Positions 53,184-61,710 of a stretch of 64,000 nt of DNA are shown piece after piece. The position numbers were made by a program, and so were the translations under genes. This DNA is from Desulfobacteraceae bacterium (GTDB lineage: Bacteria; Desulfobacterota; Desulfobacteria; Desulfobacterales; JACKCP01), in NCBI GenBank assembly GCA_020633955.1, contig JACKCP010000008.1, forward strand, positions 62,001-126,000, written 5' to 3'. The stretch's first letter is position 1; every line of letters begins with the position of its first letter. A model generated the notes under the pieces. The model ran no database searches and was not told the DNA's origin. It worked only from the letters and a program-made list of their open reading frames with translations.

Positions 53184-53621
53184 ATGAATACACAAGAAAA
53201 CAGGCTAAATAAAATAATTGATAAAATTAAAAAAAACGGTCACAGACTGACAAGCCAGAGAATAGCCATAATAAAATATCTTGTAGAAAGCAGTAATCAT
53301 CCCTCAGCAGATGAAATATACAGCTCTATTAAAAAAGACTACCCTGCAACAAGTCTTGCAACAATTTACAAAACAATTTCCCTTCTTAAATCATATAATG
53401 AACTGCTTGAACTTGAATTTTCAGATAAAGGCAGCAGATTTGACGGTTTCAGCTCTTCACCCCATCCCCATTTTATCTGCACAAGATGCAGTAAAATCGA
53501 GGATGCTGAAATTGAAACAGACTCAATAGTCAAACAAATTAATGAGGATGCACACTTTCAGATTGAATACTTCAAAATGAATTTTTATGGAATCTGCAGC
53601 CAATGCAGAAATATAAAATAA
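53184..53621 (+). CDS. Fur family regulator, PerR-like
   Basis: 145 aa. Winged-helix half with NGHRLTSQRIAIIKYLVESSNHPSADEIYSSIKKDYPATSLATIYKTISLLKSYNEL (about residues 13-70), then the metal half HPHFICTRCSKIEDAE (about 93-108) and a second C-x-x-C in YGICSQCRNIK at the end, giving the structural zinc site. This layout fits PerR/Fur sensors of peroxide or iron. It is 73 bases after the peroxiredoxin, which carries a Fur box, supporting PerR-like control of peroxide defence. Confidence 0.9.
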   Translation: MNTQENRLNKIIDKIKKNGHRLTSQRIAIIKYLVESSNHPSADEIYSSIKKDYPATSLATIYKTISLLKSYNELLELEFSDKGSRFDGFSSSPHPHFICTRCSKIEDAEIETDSIVKQINEDAHFQIEYFKMNFYGICSQCRNIK

Positions 53622-53834
53622 ATCTTATACCGACCCATAAGTACTTTTTTTAAATTTATTTACGGAAACAAAAGTCCTTTTTCAATCATCAAATTGACAA
53701 TCACCTCAATTGCGAGTTATTTCCAAATCGAGCATCAGTAATTTGGGGAACAAATAGATTTTTTATTTTAAATTGTCACATATTTAATATAATGCCTTAA
53801 TTTATAATTCTACTTTGATGAGGAAGGGAAACAC

Positions 53835-54674
53835 ATGGTTTTCAAAACAGGTTTTATAGGAGCCGGAAACATGGCTGAGGCAATTGCTTCAGCCATGCTG
53901 GAAAAAAAAATAACACAAAATAATTTTCTGTCTGTAAATGATATAAGTGAAGAACGCAAAAAATACTTCAATGAAAAATACAAAGTTAACCTCTGCCTGT
54001 CAAACCATGAAGTTATTGAAAAATCAGATATAATTATTCTTGCTGTAAAACCCCAGGTAATGGGTGAAGTATTGAAAGATGCATTTGAAAAAACAGATTT
54101 TTCCAGTAAAAAAATTATTATTTCAATTGCTGCAGGAATAACAACAGAATTTATTGAAAACTGCATTTATTCATTCACAGATGAAAAAGGAGCAAAGAAC
54201 TTTCCCGTAATAAGAGTAATGCCAAATACACCATCTCTTGCAGGAATGGGAATGAGTGCAGTATGCAAAGGAAAAAATGCCGGAACAAAAGATGTTGAAA
54301 CAGCTGAAACAATAATGAATTCAATGGGAAAATCAATTATTGTTGAAGAAAACATGATGAATTCTGTAACTGCAGTTTCAGGGTCGGGTCCTGCATATTT
54401 TTTCTATTTCATAGAAACTCTTGTCAATGCCGGAATAAAACTTGGTTTTTCAAGGGAAGATGCCTTTGAACTTGTGTTTCAAACAGCTAAAGGCTCAATC
54501 GCACTAATGGAAAAAACATGTGAATCTCCAGATATTTTAAGACAAAAAGTTACATCAAAGGGTGGAACAACAGAAGCAGCTCTAAATAAATTCATGGCTG
54601 AAAACTTTGAAAAAATTGTTGAAAAAGCACTTTTTGCAGCCCATGACAGAGGAGTTGAATTAAGCGGCAAATAA
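53835..54674 (+). CDS. proC: Pyrroline-5-carboxylate reductase
   Basis: 279 aa. N-terminal Rossmann motif TGFIGAGNMAEAIASAML (about residues 4-21), VMPNTPSLAGMGMSAVC (about 131-147) and the C-terminal signature VTAVSGSGPAYFFYFIETLVNAGIKLGFSR...VTSKGGTTEAALNKF. It makes proline from pyrroline-5-carboxylate with NAD(P)H. AGGAAGGG precedes the ATG. It stands alone between fur and ccdA. Confidence 0.96.
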   Translation: MVFKTGFIGAGNMAEAIASAMLEKKITQNNFLSVNDISEERKKYFNEKYKVNLCLSNHEVIEKSDIIILAVKPQVMGEVLKDAFEKTDFSSKKIIISIAAGITTEFIENCIYSFTDEKGAKNFPVIRVMPNTPSLAGMGMSAVCKGKNAGTKDVETAETIMNSMGKSIIVEENMMNSVTAVSGSGPAYFFYFIETLVNAGIKLGFSREDAFELVFQTAKGSIALMEKTCESPDILRQKVTSKGGTTEAALNKFMAENFEKIVEKALFAAHDRGVELSGK

Positions 54675-54943
54675 TTGTAACCCGTAATTATCTGCAGGCT
54701 CATTAAAAAAAATTATAACTGTTCAGCTGAAATGGACATGAATGCTGAATTTTTTCTGGGCCTCATTAAAGATCAAGCTCCAGACCAGTAAAAAAAGCTT
54801 TTTGCCATTAACAGGCTAATAAAAAGCCAGCAGATGTTATTTGCAGAAAACCGACTTTTTATCATTTTAATGCTGAATAGTTACAAAATTAATATTTTAA
54901 CTGTACTAAAAAATTTAAATTTTAAATACCGGAGCAGATTTCA

Positions 54944-55654
54944 ATGTTTGAACAGTCAGTAAGTATGTCGGCCGCACTGGGAGCAGGTCTTTTATCTTTT
55001 TTTTCTCCCTGCATAATCCCCCTTCTACCCGCATATTTTTCTTTTATTACAGGAGTTTCTGTTGAAGAACTTCTTGACCGCCAAAAGGATTCTTCCCTTA
55101 AAAGACAGATAATAATTTCAACTTCAATGTTTATTCTTGGTTTTACCTTTGTGTTTGTTCTCATGGGCTTTTCTGCAACAGCTGCAGGAGGTCTTTTTTC
55201 AAAATTTGGAAATTATTTAAGAATTATCGGAGGAATTGTTGTTATAATTTTAGGTATCCATTTAACAGGACTTTTTCAGATCAAATTCCTTCAGATGGAA
55301 AAAAGAATACATTTAAAACAAAAACCTGTTCACATACTTGGAGCCTTTTTTGCCGGAAATGCCTTTGCCGCGGGATGGACGCCATGTATAGGCCCTATTC
55401 TTGGAAGCATTCTTGTAATTGCAGGCTCACAGGAAACAATGGCCCAGGGGGGATATCTTCTTTTGATTTATTCTTTAGGGCTTGCAATTCCTTTTTTTGT
55501 TCTTTCATTTTTTATTCATTTTCTTTTGAGCTTTATGCAGAAAACCAGAAAATTCATAAAATTTTTAAATATTTTTGCAGGAATATTTTTAATTCTTCTT
55601 GGAATTGTCCTTATTGCCGATAAACTTGGTTATATAAGCAGTTTATTTTTATAG
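54944..55654 (+). CDS. ccdA: CcdA-type cytochrome c biogenesis / thiol-disulfide transporter
   Basis: 236 aa with six membrane segments. FFSPCIIPLLPAYFSFITG (about residues 20-38) and FAAGWTPCIGPILGSIL (about 141-157) hold the two reactive cysteines of the DsbD/CcdA core, each beside prolines. It carries electrons from cytoplasmic thioredoxin to periplasmic thiols, for example for haem attachment to cytochromes c, which suits a sulfate-reducer-like lifestyle. CGGAG precedes the ATG. Confidence 0.92.
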   Translation: MFEQSVSMSAALGAGLLSFFSPCIIPLLPAYFSFITGVSVEELLDRQKDSSLKRQIIISTSMFILGFTFVFVLMGFSATAAGGLFSKFGNYLRIIGGIVVIILGIHLTGLFQIKFLQMEKRIHLKQKPVHILGAFFAGNAFAAGWTPCIGPILGSILVIAGSQETMAQGGYLLLIYSLGLAIPFFVLSFFIHFLLSFMQKTRKFIKFLNIFAGIFLILLGIVLIADKLGYISSLFL

Positions 55655-55696
55655 AAAAAGGCTTTATCATAGTCCAAAAGAACAGGAGAATTATTT

Positions 55697-55981
55697 ATGA
55701 AGCCTGAAGTAAAAAACATAATTATTGATATCTGTAAAAAAAATGATATTTCCAAAGCCTGTCTTTTTGGATCTGCCGCAAGGGGCGAAGAAATAGAATC
55801 AAGTGATATAGACATACTTATAAAATTTTCAAAACCAAAAAGCCTTATTTTTCTTGCAGGCATTGAACGAATATTATCCGAATCTGTGGGCCGAAAAGTT
55901 GATCTTGTAACTGAAAATTCATTAAGTCCATATATCAGGGAAAATGTTTTAAAGGATATGGAAATAATTTATGAAGCGTGA
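55697..55981 (+). CDS. MNT-type nucleotidyltransferase, orphan antitoxin (MntA-like)
   Basis: 94 aa. The minimal nucleotidyltransferase motif LFGSAARGEEIESSDIDILIKF (about residues 22-43) provides the G-S and D-x-D active-site residues, with a third acidic residue in VDLVTE. In HEPN-MNT modules this protein AMPylates and neutralises the HEPN RNase toxin encoded directly downstream. Here the toxin gene is reduced to eight codons (55971-55994), so the antitoxin is orphaned. Confidence 0.88.
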   Translation: MKPEVKNIIIDICKKNDISKACLFGSAARGEEIESSDIDILIKFSKPKSLIFLAGIERILSESVGRKVDLVTENSLSPYIRENVLKDMEIIYEA

Positions 55982-55994
55982 CTTTGTCCTATAA
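55971..55994 (+). pseudogene. Start of a lost HEPN toxin gene
   Basis: ATGAAGCGTGACTTTGTCCT then A and TAA encodes MKRDFVL-stop, overlapping the MNT gene end by 11 bases. HEPN partners often begin MKRD-x-x-LYL, so this looks like the first codons of the toxin, cut off by a stop or deletion. The following 55995-56126 shows no continuation in any frame. Confidence 0.4.
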
Positions 55995-56126
55995 TCTCAA
56001 TTATCAATAATATTTCCTGAAAAATAAGAAGTTTCTTTTTACAGAAAAAAACTATAACATAGCACTTTGATCAGGCTCTGCTATCTGCAGGGCCTGAAAT
56101 TTTTTAATGATTTAAAACGGATTTTT

Positions 56127-57308
56127 ATGGAAAAGAAAATTTTTACAACCCTTTTTCTTGCGGTTTTTGCAAATATTACAGGAGTTGGAATTGTTGTTCC
56201 CTTACTTCCTGTTTATGCCAAAAATCTTGGTGCAAGCGGATTTTACATAGGCCTTATCTTTGGAGCATTTTCCCTTTCAAGAACATTTCTTCTTCCTGTT
56301 TTTGGAAAACTTTCAGATAAGCACGGAAGAAAACCTTTTATTACAACAGGACTTTTTGCCTATTTTCTTGTTTCAATAGCATTTATTTTTTCAGATACAG
56401 TACCAGGACTTATTTTCATAAGATTTCTTCACGGAGCAGCATCTGCCATGCTTCTTCCTGTTATTCAGGCATATGTGGGAGACCTTACAAAAGATGGAAA
56501 AGAAGGAATAACAATGGGAATTTTCAATATTTCCATGTTTACAAGTTTAAGTCTCGGCCCTCTTCTTGGAGGATTTATAAACGACAAATTTTCACTTGAG
56601 TATGCCTTTCTTTCAATGGGTATGTTTGCTCTTTTTGCTTTTTTTCTTTCTGTTATTTTTCTGCCTAAAACATCTGACGAAAGTATCCGCAATAAAGCAT
56701 ACAAACCCTACAAGCTTATGAAAATAATGAAAAACAAAGTCTTTGCAGGCCTTGCAGTTTTCAGATTTTCATATACAACCTGCATTGGAATTATCTGGTG
56801 TTTTCTTCCTGTTTACGCAGACCAGAAATTCAGCATGAATTCCACACTAATAGGAATCCTTGTAATGAGCGGAGTTTTTACAAGCGGAATAATGCACGCT
56901 CCAATTGGATATCTTTCAGACAAAATGAACAAAAAAATTCTTGTTTTTACAGGCGGAATTATCTGCGCCATTGGTCTTCTTTTAACAGGATTTGGAACAG
57001 GGTTTTATTCCATACTTGGAGCTGTAATAATTTTTGGACTTGGAGGCGGTATTTCAATGCCTTCAATAATGGCTCTTGCTGTAATTCACGGGAAAAATGA
57101 AAATGCAATGGGAGGGGTAATGTCACTTCTTACTGTTGCCCACTCCCTTGGAATGCTTGCCGGTTCTGTTCTTGCAGGAATAATCATGGATTTAAGAGGA
57201 CTTAAGTCGGCGTTTCCAACCGGATTTGCAATAATGATTACTGGTACTTTTATTTTTCTTTATTTAGACCATGTAAAAAAAACAAAAGATCAGCAGGCAG
57301 TGGAGTAA
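56127..57308 (+). CDS. MFS transporter (multidrug/tetracycline-resistance-type exporter)
   Basis: 393 aa with twelve predicted membrane segments. GKLSDKHGRKPFIT (about residues 56-69) is the MFS loop 2-3 motif, and PIGYLSDKMNKKIL the corresponding motif in the second half. The N-terminal VGIVVPLLPVYAKNLGAS and the absence of a sugar-type signature suggest an efflux protein; the substrate is unknown. The ATG at 56127 is preferred; a TTG at 56067 would add an unlikely polar 20-residue leader. It ends inside a terminator hairpin. Confidence 0.88.
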   Translation: MEKKIFTTLFLAVFANITGVGIVVPLLPVYAKNLGASGFYIGLIFGAFSLSRTFLLPVFGKLSDKHGRKPFITTGLFAYFLVSIAFIFSDTVPGLIFIRFLHGAASAMLLPVIQAYVGDLTKDGKEGITMGIFNISMFTSLSLGPLLGGFINDKFSLEYAFLSMGMFALFAFFLSVIFLPKTSDESIRNKAYKPYKLMKIMKNKVFAGLAVFRFSYTTCIGIIWCFLPVYADQKFSMNSTLIGILVMSGVFTSGIMHAPIGYLSDKMNKKILVFTGGIICAIGLLLTGFGTGFYSILGAVIIFGLGGGISMPSIMALAVIHGKNENAMGGVMSLLTVAHSLGMLAGSVLAGIIMDLRGLKSAFPTGFAIMITGTFIFLYLDHVKKTKDQQAVE

Positions 57309-57323
57309 AACCACACTGCCTGC
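57293..57323. terminator. Bidirectional terminator overlapping the MFS stop
   Basis: GCAGGCAGTG (57293-57302) and CACTGCCTGC (57314-57323) pair perfectly, followed by A-rich sequence and a run of seven T at about 57333-57339. It lies between the converging MFS and SDR genes. Confidence 0.75.
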
Positions 57324-57349
57324 AAAAATAAATTTTTTTCAAAACCCCA

Positions 57350-58108
57350 TTATGCAATCATACCGCCGTCACACACAAGAAGAGAACCAGTTGTATATGA
57401 TGCAGCATCTGAAACAAGATACAAAACTGCTCCGGCCATATCTTCTGGATCTGCAACCCTTCCAAGGGGAATCTGCGAAACTATCATTCCCTTTAAATTT
57501 TCATCCTGAGTTAATGCACTTGCAAACTTTGTATCAGTAAGACCGGGAAGAAGTGCATTTACCCTTATTTTATATGGTGCAAGCTCCTTTGCAAATGCTT
57601 TTGTAAGAGCAATAAGAGCTGCCTTTGAAACAGAATAAATACCCTGAAAAGGTGCAGGACGGATTCCGTTTACCGAAGAAACGTTTACTATACTTCCTCC
57701 TCCGTTTTCTTTCATAAGTTTTGCAAATTCTACTATTGTAAAAAAAGGACCTTTAAGGTTTACATCAAAAATCTTGTCCCAGGCCCACTCCTCTGCATCT
57801 ATCATATTTCCGAAAAACGGATTTGCAGCTGCATTGTTTACTAAAATATCAAGAGTTCCGTATTTTTCCTTTACAGACTGAACAAGAGCCTTGATCTGTT
57901 CAATTTCACCCATGTTACAGGCAATAGATTCTGCGTGTCCGCCTTTTGCCTTTATATCATTTTCAACTTTTTGAAGAGCATCTATTTTTCTGCTTACCAA
58001 AATCACCTTTGCTCCGTTTTCGCTTAGACAATGGGCTATGGCCTCTCCAATCCCGCGGCTTGCACCTGTTATAAGAGCTGTTTTATTTTCCAGTGAAAAA
58101 CTGCCCAT
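57350..58108 (-). CDS. Short-chain dehydrogenase/reductase
   Basis: 252 aa classical SDR. Cofactor motif TGASRGIGEAIA (about residues 14-25), NNAAANPF (about 91-98), catalytic Ser in VNVSSVNGIRP and YSVSKAAL (about 158-165, Tyr and Lys), and NALLPGLTDT. FabG-like oxidoreductases in such operons act as 3-hydroxyacyl-CoA or other alcohol dehydrogenases. It is the last gene of an operon acyl-CoA dehydrogenase - enoyl-CoA hydratase - SDR, consistent with a beta-oxidation sequence. A GGAGG site precedes the ATG. Confidence 0.9.
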   Translation of the reverse strand: MGSFSLENKTALITGASRGIGEAIAHCLSENGAKVILVSRKIDALQKVENDIKAKGGHAESIACNMGEIEQIKALVQSVKEKYGTLDILVNNAAANPFFGNMIDAEEWAWDKIFDVNLKGPFFTIVEFAKLMKENGGGSIVNVSSVNGIRPAPFQGIYSVSKAALIALTKAFAKELAPYKIRVNALLPGLTDTKFASALTQDENLKGMIVSQIPLGRVADPEDMAGAVLYLVSDAASYTTGSLLVCDGGMIA

Positions 58109-58135
58109 GACGGCCTCCTTTTCAAATTTTAATTT

Positions 58136-58969
58136 TTATAGTTTTGAGCGGTCAATAATTGACTTTGAAACCTTTTCCAGAATATTTACTGCATGAATAA
58201 GCATTCCAAATCTTTTATCCCTTGTATATCCAAGAAAAAACCGTTTATAAATCTGCTGTGCGATTACAGCCAATCTGAAAGTCCCAAAACACAGATAAAA
58301 ATCAAAGCCATCCATGTTTCTGCCAGTTTTTTCCCCGTATCTTTCTATCATTTCATTTCTTGTCAAGGCACCTTCAATGTCCGTAGGCATTGTTTTTATA
58401 AGCTTAAACTCATCAGGATCGGGATCAAATCCAAGATTCATTGCATCTTCAGCATTCATCCAGTTTCCTGTCAAAAGATATTCATAAGCTCTTCCTGCTC
58501 CAATAAGTCTTGGAAGAAAATAGCTCGAAGACATGTCTGCACCGCCAAGACCGATATTTATGTAAGCTGCTGAAAATTTTGCACTGTCACAGATAATTCT
58601 AAGGTCAGATGCCATTGCAAGTGAAAAGCCAATCCCTGCTGCCGCACCATGAACACATGAAATTATAGGCTGTGGAATCTGGCGCATTTTAAGAAAAAGA
58701 CGGCTCATTCTTGCCTGTGCATCGTAGGCTTTCACAGGAGCCATTGCAAAAATTTCTGTTGCATATTTTTCTGTATCAAGTCCTGCACAAAAGCCTTTGG
58801 CATCACCTAAGTCAAGAACAAGAACAGTTGTTTCCTCATCATATCCTCAGCTGATCTAGAAGAGCATCAAACTCATTTACCATTTCAAGGTCAAATGAAT
58901 TGTATTTGTCAGGCCTGTTAAGTGTAATTCTTCCTATTTTTCCTTCTTTTTTAAAATTACCCGATCCAT
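58136..58969 (-). pseudogene. Enoyl-CoA hydratase with two frameshifts
   Basis: The ATG at 58969 gives MDRVILK, then the frame is lost in a run of six A (seven would restore it) near 58950. The next frame reads EGKIGRITLNRPDKYNSFDL EMVNEFDALLDQL and is lost again near 58847. Then YDEETTVLVLDLGDAKGFCAGLD resumes and is open to the stop at 58136, including HGAAAGIGFSLAMASDLR (second half of the oxyanion hole) and the hydratase C-terminal half. Only the last 202 codons form a continuous frame. It lies between an acyl-CoA dehydrogenase and an SDR; if intact it would perform the hydration step. Confidence 0.85.
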
Positions 58970-59040
58970 TATTTATTCATCTCCTTTTTACATTGTAAAA
59001 TTTCAACTGGTGTATTTAAAATCACATGCTCCTGATTTTT

Positions 59041-60777
59041 TTATTGTTGAGGCAAGATAATTTGTTTTTGGAAGCTCATGGGAAAATAATATTTCATGAC
59101 TCCAAGTTTTCCTTCATAGAAAAAGCCTGTCGTTTTTACCAGGTGATTTTGCAAGTTTTTCATTTGCTTTGCTCCCATTTTCAACCACTGCCATGCAACA
59201 CAAAGGTGTCCAAACATTTCAAGATATAAAACCGAATTTTCAAGAAAAGCATCCACACCGTCAGTCATTGCTGTTTCTCCGAGAAATTCTGTTGTTTTAA
59301 CTACAAGATTAAAAGTATCTTCCAACTCTTTTGCATATTTTTCAAGGCCGTTTTCCTTTGCTTCACCAATTGTCTTAAAAACTTCCTTTCCAAAAAGCTT
59401 TAAGGCCTTGCCGTTTTTCATGACAACTTTTCTTCCAAGAAGATCCATACTCTGAATTCCTGTGGTTCCTTCATGAATTGTATGGATTCTCATATCCCTG
59501 TAATGCTGTTCAACCGGAAAATCCTCACAATATCCGTATCCGCCGAAACACTGAATACTCATACTTGTTGACAAAATTCCCATTTCTGCAGGATATGACT
59601 TTGCAACCGGAGTCAGAAGTTCTAAAAGAAGATGATAATTTTCCTTATCCTCTTCAGAGGCATAATTAATCATGTCCTCATATTTTCCGCACTGCAGAAT
59701 AAGAGACAATGCCCCCTCAAAAACTCCCCTCTGGAACATGAGCATTCTTTTAACATCATCATGTTCAATTATTGGAACCTGACCGGCTTTTTTATCGCCT
59801 GTCATTTTTCTTCCCTGCTTTCTTCCTTTACAATAATCAAGTGCAGCATGAAAAGCCGCTCCGGCAATTGCGGCAGCTCCCATTCCAACCTCAAGCCTTG
59901 CTCCGTTCATCATCTGAAACATATAGGAAAGACCTTTGTTTTCCTCACCAACAAGCCAGCCTGTGCAGTCGTCTTTTTCACCCATGGAAAGACCTGTAAT
60001 AGGAGCACCCCTGTAGCCCATTTTATGGAATATCTGGGTTACATTCACATCATTTGGCTCAAGTTCATTTTTTTCATTTACCCTCAGTTTTGGAACAACA
60101 AAAAGTGAAATACCTTTTACTCCTTTTGGAGCACCGTCAATTCTTGCAAGCATGAGATGAACCACATTTTCAACGCAGTCGTGATCACCTGCTGAAATAA
60201 AAATCTTTTCGCCTTTTATTTTATATGTTCCGTCTTTATCCGGATATGCAGCGGTAGAAAGGTCTCCAAGGGAAGTCCCTGCTTCCGGTTCTGTAAGAGC
60301 CATTGTTCCCTGCCATTTTCCTTCAAGCATTTTTGGAATGTATTTATTCTTGAGTTCTTCAGAACCAAAAGAATCAATAAGCTTAGCAGCTCCTGATGTA
60401 AGCCCTGAATAAACAGCTGCGGAATAGTTTGCAGAGCAGAAAATAAAACTTATGGCGTGCATAATTGAAGACGGCATGTTTTCTCCGCCCCATTTTTCAG
60501 AAAAAAGTGCTGAAATCCAGCCGTCTTTTCCAAGAATATCCAAAATCTTTTTAACTCCAGGGTGAACCTTTACTTTGCCGTTTTCAAGCTCAGGTGATTT
60601 TCTGTCCATTTCTTCAAACAGGGGATGAAGTTCATTTTTTGCAAAATCAAACCCTGCCTGCAAAATCATGTTTATTGATTTTTCCGTATAGTCGCCGTTT
60701 TCAGCCATATTTTCAGTACCGATTACATCGTGAAGTGTAAACTTCAGGTTTTTCATGCTTATGAATTTTTCAGCCAT
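59041..60777 (-). CDS. Acyl-CoA dehydrogenase, long DmdC-like type
   Basis: 578 aa. Beyond the usual core (MALTEPEAGTSLGDLSTAA, about residues 158-176; YCKGRKQGRKM; CFGGYGYCEDFPVEQHYRDMRIHTIHEGTTGIQSMDLLGRK, about 416-456, with the catalytic Glu in HEGTTG) it carries the extra C-terminal domain of the 590-residue class that includes DmdC and long-chain enzymes. It is the first gene of the ACD - hydratase - SDR operon. Nothing notable was found in 60778-61021 except a Fur-like GAATGATTATCAA near 61006. Confidence 0.92.
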   Translation of the reverse strand: MAEKFISMKNLKFTLHDVIGTENMAENGDYTEKSINMILQAGFDFAKNELHPLFEEMDRKSPELENGKVKVHPGVKKILDILGKDGWISALFSEKWGGENMPSSIMHAISFIFCSANYSAAVYSGLTSGAAKLIDSFGSEELKNKYIPKMLEGKWQGTMALTEPEAGTSLGDLSTAAYPDKDGTYKIKGEKIFISAGDHDCVENVVHLMLARIDGAPKGVKGISLFVVPKLRVNEKNELEPNDVNVTQIFHKMGYRGAPITGLSMGEKDDCTGWLVGEENKGLSYMFQMMNGARLEVGMGAAAIAGAAFHAALDYCKGRKQGRKMTGDKKAGQVPIIEHDDVKRMLMFQRGVFEGALSLILQCGKYEDMINYASEEDKENYHLLLELLTPVAKSYPAEMGILSTSMSIQCFGGYGYCEDFPVEQHYRDMRIHTIHEGTTGIQSMDLLGRKVVMKNGKALKLFGKEVFKTIGEAKENGLEKYAKELEDTFNLVVKTTEFLGETAMTDGVDAFLENSVLYLEMFGHLCVAWQWLKMGAKQMKNLQNHLVKTTGFFYEGKLGVMKYYFPMSFQKQIILPQQ

Positions 60778-61021
60778 TTAAATCTCTCCTAAAATTTTGT
60801 TCCATGAACATCAATTGTATTTCAAATTTTAACATGCAATAAAAAGCAATTAATGTGCCATGGCAGAAAAATCAAATATATACAAATAATAACAGATAGT
60901 TATAATTTTATTGAATTTTTAAAAGACAAGATGAGGATAAATATATTACGGAATAAAGTAATTTTTACTGAATTTAAAAATATTACTAAATAAAGAGATT
61001 ATAGCGGAATGATTATCAAAT

Positions 61022-61708
61022 TTATAAACTCAAATCTCTATAAATTTTTTGATACTTCTCAGGTGAATTTTTCAATACTTCTATAAGAAAAGCCATATCA
61101 GACATTGGATTTGTTAAGTTTCTTTTATTTGTAATCTGTCTTGAATACTCAAGAACATTTGAAAAACAGGCAGACTTGATATTTTTTAAAGCATTATCAA
61201 TTTTACCAAGAAAAATTTCACCTTCTTTTAAACTCTCAGGCATCGGCTTTTCATATTCAGGAAAAAAATCTTTGGTTTTCAAGAGCTTAATGGACTCAGA
61301 AGCATCATTAAAACTTCTCAAACATTGACCAAAATGAAGAATATACCAATATTCAATTGAAGGATAATTATAAAACACAAACCAGAATGAATTATCAGCC
61401 TTTTTACCCGATTCTATTTCAAATTCTTTCAGGCTGGCACATTCTTCTTTGTTCAAACTTGTATTTTCAAGGTCTTTCAAAAAAACAACACCGTCAAAAG
61501 GAGGATTTCCTGGATTTCTTTTAATATAGTTTTTTGTTGCCCTTATATCTTTAAATTTTTTTGTATCAAGCTTAACATTGATTTCTTTGCCGGATAAATA
61601 GGGTTTCAAAACATAATTAAAATAATTTTCTTCTGTTTCACCATCGCAAATAATAAGAATATTGGTTATTTTTTTCCGGTTATTAAATGGTCTTTTTTTC
61701 CTCCCCAT
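61022..61708 (-). CDS. RloB-like protein (Toprim-related, defence module)
   Basis: 228 aa from the ATG at 61708; a TTG at 61714 overlapping the upstream stop (TTGA) is an alternative. The motif NILIICDGETEENYFNYVL (near residues 15-33) and a later acidic FLKDLEN match the RloB family, whose fold is Toprim-like, with possible metal-dependent nuclease activity. C-terminal WYILHFGQ (about 121-128) is also typical. It follows the AAA ATPase gene directly. RloAB-like pairs were named from Campylobacter restriction loci and related pairs are reported as anti-phage. Function here is inferred. Confidence 0.82.
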   Translation of the reverse strand: MGRKKRPFNNRKKITNILIICDGETEENYFNYVLKPYLSGKEINVKLDTKKFKDIRATKNYIKRNPGNPPFDGVVFLKDLENTSLNKEECASLKEFEIESGKKADNSFWFVFYNYPSIEYWYILHFGQCLRSFNDASESIKLLKTKDFFPEYEKPMPESLKEGEIFLGKIDNALKNIKSACFSNVLEYSRQITNKRNLTNPMSDMAFLIEVLKNSPEKYQKIYRDLSL

Positions 61709-61710
61709 AC

